DNA from: Christiangramia sp.
GTDB taxonomy: Bacteria > Bacteroidota > Bacteroidia > Flavobacteriales > Flavobacteriaceae
DNA: 64,000 bases
NCBI RefSeq assembly: GCF_029937855.1
Contig: NZ_JAPYPC010000011.1
Coordinates: forward strand, 1-64,000
Reading direction: 5' to 3'
This document shows positions 17,388 to 26,650 of the stretch, piece by piece. The notes under the pieces are model-generated. The model did not search any database. It was not told the DNA's origin and saw only the letters and a program-made list of their open reading frames with translations. The first letter of the stretch is position 1; the number at the start of each line of letters is the position of its first letter. The position numbers were made by a program, and so were the translations under genes.

Positions 17388-19808
17388 ATGCACATTTTGA
17401 ATTGTTTCCACTGTGGAGAGGAATGCCTGGATGAAGTAATTCGCTTTTCTGAAAAGGATTTCTGCTGCACCGGCTGTAAGACCGTTTTTGAAATTCTGAA
17501 TACGAACGATCTCTCTTATTATTATGAACTGGAAAGAAACCCCGGTACCTCGCCGAAATTCAGCGAAAACAAATTCGATTTCCTGGATAATCCGGAGATC
17601 GCTGAAAAACTGCTGGAATTCGACCATAATAATATCCAGGTAATATCGCTGATGATCCCATCCATTCACTGTAGTTCCTGTATCTGGGTACTGGAAAACC
17701 TGAACAAGATCCATAAATTTGTACGCAGTTCCCAGGTAGATTTTCCGAAGAAAAGAGTCCGTATAAGTTTTGCTTCAGATAAGCTAACCTTGAAAGAACT
17801 CGTGATCATGCTCGCGCGTATTGGTTACGAACCTTCCATATCGTTGGAAAGTTATGAGCCAAAAAACTCAAATATCGACCGTAGTCTTATTTACAAACTG
17901 GGCGTGGCTGGTTTTGCTTTTGGGAATATTATGTTCCTCTCTTTCCCTGAATATTTCGAAATCAATGAGTTCTGGTTGGAAAAGTTTAAACATCTTTTCC
18001 GGTGGCTTATGTTCAGTTTTTCACTGCCTGTAGTATTCTACGCCGGAAAGGACTATTTCACCTCTGCCTGGAAAGGTTTACATGCAGGAATGCTGAATAT
18101 AGATGTTCCCATCGCGCTGGGAATTGCCGTTCTTTTCTTAAGGAGTACTGCGGAAATCGCCTTTGATCTTGGCACAGGATTTTTCGACAGTCTTAGCGGA
18201 CTCGTCTTCTTTCTTCTCCTCGGAAGGTTTTTTCAGCAGAAGACCTATTCTTTTCTTTCTTTTGAAAGGGACTATAAATCTTATTTTCCTATAGCGGTAA
18301 CCCGGCTTAATTCAGAAGAAAACCGGCAAAAAGAAGAACAGGTACAGGTTTACAAAATAAAGATAGGGGACAGGATACTCATTAGAAATGAAGAGCTTAT
18401 TCCCATGGATTGTATCCTTATAAAAGGGAAAGCACGAATAGATTATAGTTTCGTGACGGGCGAGGCTGAACCGGTAAGCAGGAAAAGCGGTGAAAAACTG
18501 TTTGCCGGTGGCCGCCAGCAGGGTGGTATTATTGAAGTGGAAGCAGTAAAACCCGTTCAGCAGAGTTATTTGACCGAACTCTGGAATAACGAGGTCTTTA
18601 GTAAAGATAAGAACAACGCTTTCCAGAATTTAACCAACCAGATCAGCCAACGTTTTACGATCGCGGTGCTTAGTATTGCAATTGTTGCTACAGTTTTCTG
18701 GATGTTTTATGATGCTTCCAGGGCCTGGAATGTATTTACCGCGGTGCTTATTATCGCCTGTCCCTGTGCCATTGCGCTTTCCGCACCATTCACCCTGGGA
18801 AATATGCTGCGTATTTTCGGTAAGCATAAATTGTATCTGAAAGAGGCTAGGGTAATCGAACAAATATCCCAGATAGATACCGTGGTATTCGATAAAACGG
18901 GCACGATTACCACAAGCAAAAAAGAAACGATTACTTACGAAGGGCTGGAGCTTAATGACGCCGAAAAGCAATTATTGACCGGCAGCCTTCGGGCATCCAA
19001 TCATCCACTTAGTCGGGCACTTTACCGTATTTTGGATAAGAACGATATCGCACTGCCTGAAAATTTTGAAGAGGTAACCGGGAAAGGACTGCTAACTTCT
19101 TCCAGTGATCTTAAACTGAAAATAGGTTCTTCGGAATTTGTAAAGCAACCGAAAGCTGCGCAAACATTGTCTGGAGGAGCTTCAAAAACTTCCGTGCATA
19201 TAAGCGCGAACGATGAATATAAAGGTTGTTTCAGTTTTCATAACGCGTACCGCAAGGGAATTTCTGAATTGTTCGCCAGCTTATCGGAAGACCGGGAGTT
19301 AATTATTCTTTCGGGGGACAATGCAGGGGAAAGGGAAAAACTGGAAAAACTACTCCCTGCAGGAACACTCATGTTTTTCGATCAGAATCCGGGAGATAAA
19401 TTGCAGTTCATAAAAGATCTTCAACAGCAGAACAGGAAAGTGATGATGATTGGAGACGGGCTAAATGACGCCGGTGCCCTGGCACAAAGTGAAGTGGGAA
19501 TTGCCATTTCTGAAGATATCAATGTCTTTTCTCCTGCTTGTGACGGAATCCTGGATGCCAGGAAATTCGGTGATATCAATAAGTTTTTCGATTTATCCTC
19601 TAAAGCGATCAAAGTGATAAAATGGAGTTTTATGCTTTCGCTTTGCTACAATCTCGTGGGGCTTGGTTTTGCGGTTACCGGTAACCTTATGCCTGTGGTG
19701 GCAGCGATCCTGATGCCGCTTAGTTCCATCAGTGTCGTATTCTTTGCCACGTTGGCTACTCAACTACTGGGTAAAAAACTCGAAAGCAATTTAAAACCGG
19801 AAAGCTGA
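17388..19808 (+). CDS. ccoI: cbb3-oxidase-associated copper-translocating P-type ATPase
   Basis: A P1B-type ATPase (806 residues from the ATG at 17388; the track uses TTG 17379) that moves copper across the inner membrane for cbb3 oxidase assembly. The N-terminus has the FixI/CcoI-type Cys cluster (CFHCGEEC, CCTGC) and an HMA domain with the metal pair IHCSSC. The transmembrane core carries CPC (IIACPCAIALS), the actuator loop TGEAEP, the phosphorylation motif DKTGT, SNHPLS and GDGLNDAGAL. It has its own FNR-type promoter and lies directly upstream of ccoS and ccoNO. All key residues are present. Confidence 0.95.
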   Translation: MHILNCFHCGEECLDEVIRFSEKDFCCTGCKTVFEILNTNDLSYYYELERNPGTSPKFSENKFDFLDNPEIAEKLLEFDHNNIQVISLMIPSIHCSSCIWVLENLNKIHKFVRSSQVDFPKKRVRISFASDKLTLKELVIMLARIGYEPSISLESYEPKNSNIDRSLIYKLGVAGFAFGNIMFLSFPEYFEINEFWLEKFKHLFRWLMFSFSLPVVFYAGKDYFTSAWKGLHAGMLNIDVPIALGIAVLFLRSTAEIAFDLGTGFFDSLSGLVFFLLLGRFFQQKTYSFLSFERDYKSYFPIAVTRLNSEENRQKEEQVQVYKIKIGDRILIRNEELIPMDCILIKGKARIDYSFVTGEAEPVSRKSGEKLFAGGRQQGGIIEVEAVKPVQQSYLTELWNNEVFSKDKNNAFQNLTNQISQRFTIAVLSIAIVATVFWMFYDASRAWNVFTAVLIIACPCAIALSAPFTLGNMLRIFGKHKLYLKEARVIEQISQIDTVVFDKTGTITTSKKETITYEGLELNDAEKQLLTGSLRASNHPLSRALYRILDKNDIALPENFEEVTGKGLLTSSSDLKLKIGSSEFVKQPKAAQTLSGGASKTSVHISANDEYKGCFSFHNAYRKGISELFASLSEDRELIILSGDNAGEREKLEKLLPAGTLMFFDQNPGDKLQFIKDLQQQNRKVMMIGDGLNDAGALAQSEVGIAISEDINVFSPACDGILDARKFGDINKFFDLSSKAIKVIKWSFMLSLCYNLVGLGFAVTGNLMPVVAAILMPLSSISVVFFATLATQLLGKKLESNLKPES

Positions 19809-19817
19809 CCATTGTCA
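19806..19817 (+). promoter_or_regulatory. FNR-type palindrome TGAC-CATT-GTCA upstream of ccoS
   Basis: A perfect palindrome in the 4-bp arms. It overlaps the end of ccoI, with its centre (19811.5) 29.5 bp before TACTTTTA (19841-19848). It probably drives the ccoS-ccoNO-ccoQ-ccoP-ccoG-ccoH transcript separately from ccoI. Confidence 0.65.
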
Positions 19818-19867
19818 TTTTTTAGGATGCTGCCTGGAAATACTTTTACAGTCGAAGAACAGGAAAG

Positions 19868-20059
19868 ATGAATATTATCTATTTGTTGCTAGCAATAAGT
19901 CTCGTAGTGGCACTGATATTCTTTGTTGCCTTTATTTTTTCAGTGAGAAAAGGTCAGTACGACGATGTTTATACACCTTCCGTTCGAATGCTTTTTGAGG
20001 ACGAGATCATTAAAAATCCCAATACAAATCAATCTGTCAAAAAAGAGAAATCTAGTTAA
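19868..20059 (+). CDS. ccoS: cbb3 oxidase maturation protein
   Basis: A 63-residue protein with one N-terminal helix (IYLLLAISLVVALIFFVAFIF) followed by SVRKGQYDDVYTPSVRMLFED, the CcoS signature. CcoS is needed to insert cofactors into the cbb3 catalytic subunit. The next gene starts 2 bp after its stop. Confidence 0.93.
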   Translation: MNIIYLLLAISLVVALIFFVAFIFSVRKGQYDDVYTPSVRMLFEDEIIKNPNTNQSVKKEKSS

Positions 20060-20061
20060 TT

Positions 20062-22257
20062 ATGGAATTACAGCAGTTTTATTACGATAATAAGATCGTA
20101 AAGAAATTTATCATCGCTACGATGTTCTGGGGCATTATAGGGATGAGTGTCGGGCTACTGCTCGCTTTTTTGTTTATTTTCCCTAATCTTACCGAAGGCA
20201 TCCCATGGCTAAGTTTTGGTAGGTTGAGGCCTTTGCATACCAATGCGGTAATATTTGCCTTTGTGGGGAACGCCATTTTCGCTGGAGTTTATTATTCCAC
20301 ACAGCGTTTACTTAAAGCCAGGATGTGGAGCGATGCCTTAAGTAACATAAACTTCTGGGGCTGGCAACTCATTATTGTGGGCGCGGCGATCACCCTGCCC
20401 ATGGGTTTTACCTCTTCTAAAGAATATGCTGAGCTGGAATGGCCTTTCGATATTGCCATTGCGGTAATCTGGGTAGCTTTTGGAGCCAACCTTATCGGGA
20501 CTATGTTAAAAAGGCGGCAACGACACTTGTATGTAGCAATCTGGTTTTACCTGGCCACTTTCGTAACCGTAGCGGTGCTGCATATTGTAAATAATATTGA
20601 AATTCCCGTAAGTGCCTTTAAAAGTTATTCTTTTTATTCAGGAGTTCAGGATGCGCTTGTACAGTGGTGGTACGGGCATAATGCCGTTGCATTCTTCCTT
20701 ACCACACCATTCCTGGGATTGATGTATTATTTTGTACCAAAGGCCGCAAACCGGCCGGTATATTCCTATAGATTATCCATTATTCACTTCTGGTCGCTGA
20801 TCTTTATCTATATCTGGGCAGGTCCGCACCATTTGCTATATACTTCTTTGCCAGACTGGGCCCAGAACCTTGGAGTGGCGTTTTCTGTAATGTTGCTTTT
20901 CCCATCCTGGGGAGGAATGATCAATGGACTTTTAACATTGAGAGGTGCATGGGATAAAGTACGGGTAGATCCCGTGCTGAAATTTATGGTAGTGGCTATC
21001 ACGGGATATGGAATGGCAACTTTTGAAGGTCCAATGCTTTCGCTTAAAAATGTGAATGCTATTGCCCATTTTAGTGACTGGATCATCGCTCACGTTCATG
21101 TTGGCGCACTTGCCTGGAATGGGTTTTTAACCTTCGGAATGGTCTACTGGCTGGTACCAAGGTTATTTAAAACGAATTTATGGTCTATAAAACTAGCTAA
21201 TACTCATTTCTGGATGGGTACCCTTGGTATCATTATTTACGCGATGCCAATGTATGTTGCCGGATTTGTTCAGGCATCCATGTGGAAACAGTTCAATCCT
21301 GATGGTACTCTTACCTACGGAAATTTCCTTGAAACCGTTACCGAGATTATCCCGATGTACTGGATGCGTGCCATAGGAGGAAGCCTTTATATCCTTGGTG
21401 CCTTTGTAATGCTTTACAATATTGTTAAAACCGTTCGCCAGGGAAGCCAGGTGGAAGATGAACTTGCCGAAGCAGCCGCATTGCAACCGGTTACCAAAAA
21501 GAGGACTGCCGGGGAAGCCTATCACAGCTGGCTGGAAAGAAGACCGGTAAAACTTACCATTTTCGCCACCATAGCGATCCTTATTGGGGGAATGGTGCAG
21601 ATCATCCCTTCATTAATGGTAGATGAATATGTGCCGGTAATTTCCAGCGTAAAACCTTATACGCCGCTGGAATTGGAAGGTCGGGATATTTACATAAGGG
21701 AAGGCTGTGTTTCCTGTCACTCGCAAATGGTAAGGCCATTTAGAAGTGAAGTGGAGCGTTATGGCGAATATTCAAAGGCCGGGGAGTACCGTTATGATTA
21801 TCCTTTCCTTTGGGGAAGTAAACGTACCGGGCCCGATCTTCACAGGATTGGCCAGAAATATTCAGATAACTGGCACCTGAACCATATGTACGATCCGCAA
21901 AGTACTTCTTCCGGTTCCATTATGCCGTCCTATCCCTGGATCATTGAGGATGAGTTGGATAAATCACAGACCGAAGATAAGATGCGCGCCATGCAAATCC
22001 TGGGAGTGCCATATACCGAAGAAGAGATCGCGAATGCCCAACAGTGGATGGAAGAACAGGGAACGAGGATAGAACAGAACCTGTATTCAGATCCCGATTT
22101 CGCCGCCACATACGAGGCCGATAAGAAATATGCGACAGAGAGCGGGGAAGCATTCACTGAAATGCGTGACCGTGAGATCGTTGCTCTTATCGCTTACCTG
22201 CAACGTTTGGGCACTGATATCAAAGCCGAAGATTTAAAGCAAGTATCAACCGAATAA
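20062..22257 (+). CDS. ccoN: cbb3-type cytochrome c oxidase, fused CcoN and CcoO
   Basis: A 731-residue fusion. Residues about 1-480 are CcoN, the heme b/b3-CuB subunit, with many membrane helices, LHTNAVIFAF and WWYGHNAVAFF (probable CuB His), and HVHVGALAWNG. A linker (about 480-500) and a membrane anchor lead to CcoO (about 500-731), which binds one heme c at CVSCH (Cys549, Cys552, His553) followed by SQMVRPF. The enzyme reduces O2 to water with high affinity and pumps protons. Fusion of N and O is usual in Bacteroidetes. It is the core of the operon. Confidence 0.97.
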   Translation: MELQQFYYDNKIVKKFIIATMFWGIIGMSVGLLLAFLFIFPNLTEGIPWLSFGRLRPLHTNAVIFAFVGNAIFAGVYYSTQRLLKARMWSDALSNINFWGWQLIIVGAAITLPMGFTSSKEYAELEWPFDIAIAVIWVAFGANLIGTMLKRRQRHLYVAIWFYLATFVTVAVLHIVNNIEIPVSAFKSYSFYSGVQDALVQWWYGHNAVAFFLTTPFLGLMYYFVPKAANRPVYSYRLSIIHFWSLIFIYIWAGPHHLLYTSLPDWAQNLGVAFSVMLLFPSWGGMINGLLTLRGAWDKVRVDPVLKFMVVAITGYGMATFEGPMLSLKNVNAIAHFSDWIIAHVHVGALAWNGFLTFGMVYWLVPRLFKTNLWSIKLANTHFWMGTLGIIIYAMPMYVAGFVQASMWKQFNPDGTLTYGNFLETVTEIIPMYWMRAIGGSLYILGAFVMLYNIVKTVRQGSQVEDELAEAAALQPVTKKRTAGEAYHSWLERRPVKLTIFATIAILIGGMVQIIPSLMVDEYVPVISSVKPYTPLELEGRDIYIREGCVSCHSQMVRPFRSEVERYGEYSKAGEYRYDYPFLWGSKRTGPDLHRIGQKYSDNWHLNHMYDPQSTSSGSIMPSYPWIIEDELDKSQTEDKMRAMQILGVPYTEEEIANAQQWMEEQGTRIEQNLYSDPDFAATYEADKKYATESGEAFTEMRDREIVALIAYLQRLGTDIKAEDLKQVSTE

Positions 22258-22267
22258 ATTTTAAACG

Positions 22268-22471
22268 ATGTTGAAATTCGTAAAAGGACCCCTGGAAAGT
22301 ATAGAAGGTGTGGAAATATATCCGATCATTTCCCTGCTTATCTTTTTCATCTTTTTCACTGCGCTTTTCTGGTGGGTGTTTACCGCAAAAAAAGATTATA
22401 TCAATAATGTAAGCAGCATTCCGCTGGAACAGGAAGACGAAATCAATAATTCCAAAGAAGACCTGTCATGA
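22268..22471 (+). CDS. ccoQ: CcoQ-like small subunit of cbb3 oxidase
   Basis: A 67-residue protein with one membrane helix (IISLLIFFIFFTALFWWVF) and an acidic tail. The position between ccoNO and ccoP matches CcoQ/FixQ, which stabilises the complex. Its last codons overlap the ccoP start by 4 bp. Sequence identity to CcoQ is weak in general, so position carries the call. Confidence 0.8.
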   Translation: MLKFVKGPLESIEGVEIYPIISLLIFFIFFTALFWWVFTAKKDYINNVSSIPLEQEDEINNSKEDLS

Positions 22472-23436
22472 AAAAGATATATTCAATTTTAAGGGTTTCG
22501 GGATTGATGTTGCTGGCGGTTATCATCGCTGAAAATACTCTGGAAACCGGGGGTAAAAGCAGTTTCGGAGTATACCCAATTCTATGGCTAATCCTTGGTG
22601 TAGCTTTCATATTTGCAATCGCTGCCGAAATTTCGGTAGCTGCACTGGAAAGCACTCTCTACAAAGCGCTTAAGCCGGAAATGAAAATTAAATATGACCA
22701 GGCTGCTATCGCAAAACAAGAAAAATGGAAAAACTGGTTCAAGAAATTTTACGATAAACTTCTAGATAAAAAGCCACTGGAGAAAGAAGAGGAGATCGTA
22801 TTGGATCATAATTACGATGGCATAAAGGAGCTGGATAATAATCTACCGCCATGGTGGCTGTATGGTTTTTACGCCAGTATTGTCTTCGCAGGAATTTACA
22901 TGGCCAGATACCACATATTTGACGGATCAAGTCAGCGGGAGGAATATCTGACTGAGATAACGGAAGCACGTGAGGCCGTTGAAGAATATAAAAAGAATGC
23001 CAACGGCCTTATAGATGCCAATACGGTAGAGTTGCTGACCGGGGAGGAAGATATTAATAGGGGAAAGGCCACCTTTGAAGCTAATTGTGTTGCCTGCCAT
23101 AAGATAGATGCAGGCGGAGGTATTGGCCCTAATCTCGTAGATTCTTATTGGATTTTGGGGGGTGGGATCAAGAATGTTTTCAATACAATTTCTGAAGGTG
23201 GGCGTACGGGAAAGGGTATGATTGCCTGGAAAACCGATCTCAAACCAGAGGAAATTGCTCAGGTGGCCAGTTATGTGCTAAGCCTGCACGGCAGCACTCC
23301 TGCCGATCCCAAAGAACCTGAAGGTGAGTTTTGGATTGATCCTGATGCAAGGATAGAGGAAGTAGATGTAAACAGTCCCGATTCTCTTTCCATCGAAATG
23401 GAAATGGGATATGAAGAAGATATGCTGGAGGAATAA
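22468..23436 (+). CDS. ccoP: cbb3 oxidase diheme-type subunit CcoP, with one heme c motif only
   Basis: A 322-residue protein. The N-terminus has two hydrophobic stretches (about 8-22, 37-60). Then comes the conserved DHNYDGIKELDNNLPPWWLYGF and a third helix, and a cytochrome c domain with CVACH (Cys207, Cys210, His211). Canonical CcoP has two CXXCH motifs; I see only one here. The acidic tail (from about 285) is extended. It delivers electrons to ccoNO. The monoheme form seems intrinsic, since the frame is open and the domain complete. Confidence 0.93.
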   Translation: MKKIYSILRVSGLMLLAVIIAENTLETGGKSSFGVYPILWLILGVAFIFAIAAEISVAALESTLYKALKPEMKIKYDQAAIAKQEKWKNWFKKFYDKLLDKKPLEKEEEIVLDHNYDGIKELDNNLPPWWLYGFYASIVFAGIYMARYHIFDGSSQREEYLTEITEAREAVEEYKKNANGLIDANTVELLTGEEDINRGKATFEANCVACHKIDAGGGIGPNLVDSYWILGGGIKNVFNTISEGGRTGKGMIAWKTDLKPEEIAQVASYVLSLHGSTPADPKEPEGEFWIDPDARIEEVDVNSPDSLSIEMEMGYEEDMLEE

Positions 23437-23438
23437 AA

Positions 23439-24866
23439 TTGCGGAAATTGGAAAAGAAAGAAGAGAAATTTAGAGATAGCATTGCTACGATGGACGAGGA
23501 AGGGAAACGTTCCTGGGTATTCCCTAAGAAACCTTCTGGGAAATATTATGAATATCGTAAATATGTGAGTTATGTTTTACTGGCCTTTCTTTTTGTTTCT
23601 CCCTTTATAAAAATCAACGGCAACCAGTTCCTGATGTTCAATGTACTGGAGCGCCGCTTCAATATCTTCGGAGCCGTCTTCTGGCCGCAGGATTTTTATC
23701 TGTTTGTGATAGCTATGTTAATAGGTGTGGTGTTCATCTTATTGTTCACCGTAGCTTTCGGAAGGATCTTCTGTGGTTGGATATGTCCCCAGACGATTTT
23801 TATGGAAATGGTCTTTAGAAGGATTGAATACTGGATTGAAGGTGACCGCGGAAAGCAGATACGGCTTGAAAAACAACCCTGGAATTCAGAGAAGATCAGG
23901 AAAAAGGTCCTAAAATGGTCAATTTTCTTCTTCATTTCTTTGCTCATCGCCAATGTCTTCCTGGCCTATCTTATAGGAAGTGACCGCCTGCTGCTTTATA
24001 TCTATGAAGGTCCGGCGGTACATTTTAGCACATTGATCTCTTTACTCATCTTTACCGGTGTGTTCTATTTTGTTTTCGCCTGGTTCCGCGAGCAGGTTTG
24101 CGTGATCGCCTGTCCTTATGGTCGTTTGCAGGGAGTGTTGCTGGACAACAAATCTATCGTGGTGGCTTACGATCATAAACGCGGTGAAAAGGAAAAGGGA
24201 AGGGCGAAATTTAAAAAAAATGAAGACCGTTCAGCAACCGGAAAGGGTGATTGTATTGATTGTTTTCAATGTGTGCAGGTTTGTCCTACCGGAATAGACA
24301 TCCGCAACGGTACCCAGCTGGAATGTATCAATTGTACTGCATGTATCGATGCCTGCAACCAGATGATGGAGGCGGTGGATCTTCCACAAGGCCTTATCAG
24401 GTACGCCAGTGAAGAGAATATTGAAAAGAAGGCGAAATTCAAATTTACTCCACGTCTCAAAGGATATACGGCAGTGTTATTCATATTAGTTTCTATTTTA
24501 ACAGGTATGTTGTTTCTTAGAAGTGATGTGGAAGCCAATATTCTAAGGCTTCCCGGTCAGTTATACGAACACAAGGAAGAGAATATCATCAGCAATGTTT
24601 ATACCTATAAACTTATCAATAAAACCAACAATGCGTATGGGAATATCCGTTTTGAACTGGCATCCCATAAAGGAACTATTGAAACGGTAAAACAGCAAAA
24701 TATTGAGGTCTCCGGCAACGCACTGGCGGAAGGAACCTTATTCATCGAAATTAACAGGTCGGCCCTGGAAGATGATAAAGATGTGGTAGAGATCGAAGTT
24801 TATAATAACGATCAACTTATTGAAACCACTTCTACCATTTTTATGGGACCGAGAAATTATAAATAA
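23439..24866 (+). CDS. ccoG: cbb3 oxidase accessory ferredoxin-like protein
   Basis: A 475-residue membrane protein with about five helices and two ferredoxin-type cluster motifs, CIDCFQCVQVCP and CINCTACIDAC. WICPQTIFMEMVFRRIEYW and CPYGRLQGVLLD are family motifs (CcoG/FixG/RdxA). It is thought to reduce copper for the oxidase. The C-terminus is an immunoglobulin-like FixG domain. The start is TTG at 23439, 2 bp after ccoP. The alternative ATG (MDEEGKRSWVF) would drop about 17 residues, including the FRDSI stretch. Confidence 0.95.
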   Translation: MRKLEKKEEKFRDSIATMDEEGKRSWVFPKKPSGKYYEYRKYVSYVLLAFLFVSPFIKINGNQFLMFNVLERRFNIFGAVFWPQDFYLFVIAMLIGVVFILLFTVAFGRIFCGWICPQTIFMEMVFRRIEYWIEGDRGKQIRLEKQPWNSEKIRKKVLKWSIFFFISLLIANVFLAYLIGSDRLLLYIYEGPAVHFSTLISLLIFTGVFYFVFAWFREQVCVIACPYGRLQGVLLDNKSIVVAYDHKRGEKEKGRAKFKKNEDRSATGKGDCIDCFQCVQVCPTGIDIRNGTQLECINCTACIDACNQMMEAVDLPQGLIRYASEENIEKKAKFKFTPRLKGYTAVLFILVSILTGMLFLRSDVEANILRLPGQLYEHKEENIISNVYTYKLINKTNNAYGNIRFELASHKGTIETVKQQNIEVSGNALAEGTLFIEINRSALEDDKDVVEIEVYNNDQLIETTSTIFMGPRNYK

Positions 24867-24871
24867 GAATT

Positions 24872-25327
24872 ATGAAAATCAAGATACATTGGGGGACAGG
24901 ACTGGCGATTGGAATGGTTATTTTTATATCATTCATCATGTATTTCGTTATAACCATGCTGAGCAGTACAGATTATGACCATGATCTGGTGGTAGAAGAT
25001 TATTACAAAGCCGAGCTGCATTATCAGGAAGATATAGATGCACAGCGGAACCTTCTTGCTTTAAGTAGGGGGGTGGATGTCTATAAAAAGGATGGCAGAT
25101 TGATGCTAAACCTGCCTGAAGAAATGGAATTATCAAAAATGAAAGGTTCTGTAACGCTGTACAGGCCCTCTAACAAAAAACTGGATTTCGATATTCCTTT
25201 GCAGGATCTTGTGGAAAAGACTATAGAAATTTCATCTAAAAAGCTTATTCCGGGTCGCTGGAACGTGATCGTAAGCTGGGTTTATGAAGGTGAGGAGTAC
25301 CTTTTCAAAAAAGAAATTCTTTACTAA
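24872..25327 (+). CDS. ccoH: FixH/CcoH family protein
   Basis: A 151-residue protein with one N-terminal helix (GLAIGMVIFISFIMYFVITML) and a periplasmic domain starting DYDHDLVVEDYYKAELHYQ, the FixH signature. It helps assemble cbb3 oxidase. It sits 5 bp after ccoG and directly against the next gene, with no gap. Confidence 0.9.
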   Translation: MKIKIHWGTGLAIGMVIFISFIMYFVITMLSSTDYDHDLVVEDYYKAELHYQEDIDAQRNLLALSRGVDVYKKDGRLMLNLPEEMELSKMKGSVTLYRPSNKKLDFDIPLQDLVEKTIEISSKKLIPGRWNVIVSWVYEGEEYLFKKEILY

Positions 25328-26029
25328 ATGCTACTTTCAGCACTCATATTTGGATTATTGGGGAGTTTCCATTGCATGGGGATGTGCGGCCCTATTGCCT
25401 TTATGCTCCCCGTCGACCGGAAGAATATGCTGAAACGTTTTATTCAGATATTGCTTTATCATCTTGGTCGTATTGCGTCTTATGCAGTCATTGGCCTGGC
25501 TTTTGGTGTTGTGGGAAAAAGTCTTTCGCTGTTCGGGCTTCAGCAACAGCTTTCCATTATCATGGGAGTTTTAATGCTGACTATCATATTGATCCCGAAA
25601 TTTAGCCAATCTAAGAACAGGCTTTCGCAAAAAAGTTTTCGGTTGATTTCCACATTAAAGAATTCGCTTGGGAAAGAATTGAAAAAGAAACGTCCCGACA
25701 CTTTTTTCACAGTAGGTTTGCTAAATGGATTTCTTCCCTGTGGACTCGTGTATATGGCGGTTTTTGGTGCAGTTGCCATGGGGAATGCATTCCAGGGAAG
25801 TATTTATATGATTCTGTTTGGTGTCGGCACCATGCCATTGATGACCACCGCAATCTGGATTGGGAATTTCATATCAGTAAAATTTCGACAAAGAATACGT
25901 AAAGCAATACCTGTCTTTGTAGGGATCATAGCCATTCTTTTTATTGTAAGAGGACTAGGTTTAGAAATTCCTTATTTATCTCCTTCTCATCCTACAGAAA
26001 AAGTAAGTACGAATTACAACTGTCATTGA
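25328..26029 (+). CDS. SafE/DsbD_2-type membrane protein linked to cbb3 assembly
   Basis: A 233-residue protein with about six helices and the motif GSFHCMGMCGPIAFM typical of the sulfite-exporter/DsbD_2-like proteins encoded at the end of cco operons (sometimes called CcoH-like SafE). The Cys-His-Met cluster suggests metal, probably copper, handling. NGFLPCGLVY is the second family motif. It starts on the base after the ccoH stop, so it is in the same operon. Confidence 0.88.
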   Translation: MLLSALIFGLLGSFHCMGMCGPIAFMLPVDRKNMLKRFIQILLYHLGRIASYAVIGLAFGVVGKSLSLFGLQQQLSIIMGVLMLTIILIPKFSQSKNRLSQKSFRLISTLKNSLGKELKKKRPDTFFTVGLLNGFLPCGLVYMAVFGAVAMGNAFQGSIYMILFGVGTMPLMTTAIWIGNFISVKFRQRIRKAIPVFVGIIAILFIVRGLGLEIPYLSPSHPTEKVSTNYNCH

Positions 26030-26510
26030 AATTCTTCAATGGAGATTTTAGATAATAGGCAAAGCTAAATAGGTGCCATCTGGAGTATAAGTAGGTTAAT
26101 CTAAAAAAGACAGCAGCGTTTTAATATCTTTCTACGAGATGATTTCCCACTTTCGTTTTATAACTGTGATTAAACATGACAAAAACTAAGGCTCATAATA
26201 TGCTCTCGTGCTAGTGAATATATAAGTCCTATTCACAGGATTGTTCAAAATATATCAGTTGCATTTTAAGAAATATCCAATCTCAGAAAATATCGGTGCC
26301 TTAATTTTTAGGTCATTTTTTAAATCCTTATTAACATTTATAATAATAAAGAAGAATAGTTTCTCTTTTTTACGGAATTAAAAGAAGATAATTTCTGTAT
26401 TTTTAAATATCGAAAATTGAATAGAATTATATAAGATTTTTGTGGTTCACAAATCGTCAACACAAAGAATAGAATTTTGCAGAAGCCCTATAAATACAGG
26501 GTATACGAGA

Positions 26511-26540
26511 AAGGGTTTGAATCCTGGCGAGGTCACAAAA
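26511..26540 (+). repeat. tRNA-3'-end-like scar 1
   Basis: AAGGGTTTGAATCCTGGCGAGGTCACA looks like the T-loop and acceptor 3' half of a tRNA, without a 5' half. A terminator hairpin follows. It is partly repeated at 26621-26650. Such fragments mark integration sites of mobile elements in Bacteroidetes. No integrase gene is present. Confidence 0.3.
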
Positions 26541-26560
26541 TAAATTTTATAATAAGAAAA

Positions 26561-26590
26561 AACGCTAAGCTTGCTTGAGCGTTTTTTTAT
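26561..26590 (+). terminator. Hairpin AACGCTaAGC/GCTtgAGCGTT with T tract
   Basis: Outer stem AACGCT/AGCGTT, inner AAGC/GCTT, then seven T. It follows tRNA-like scar 1 rather than a gene end. Confidence 0.6.
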
Positions 26591-26620
26591 TTGAGGCATC
26601 TTCAAAGCATATCTTAGAAG

Positions 26621-26650
26621 GATAATCGATCCTGCGAGATCACAACGAAT
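26621..26650 (+). repeat. tRNA-3'-end-like scar 2
   Basis: ATCGATCCTGCGAGATCACAAC matches scar 1 (GAATCCTGGCGAGGTCACAA) at about 70%, including the A-rich sequence after it. A weaker hairpin (AACC...GGGTT with T tract, about 26671-26698) follows. Together with 26030-26510 and 26700-26981, in which I see no convincing gene, these scars occupy the 950-bp gap. Confidence 0.3.
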
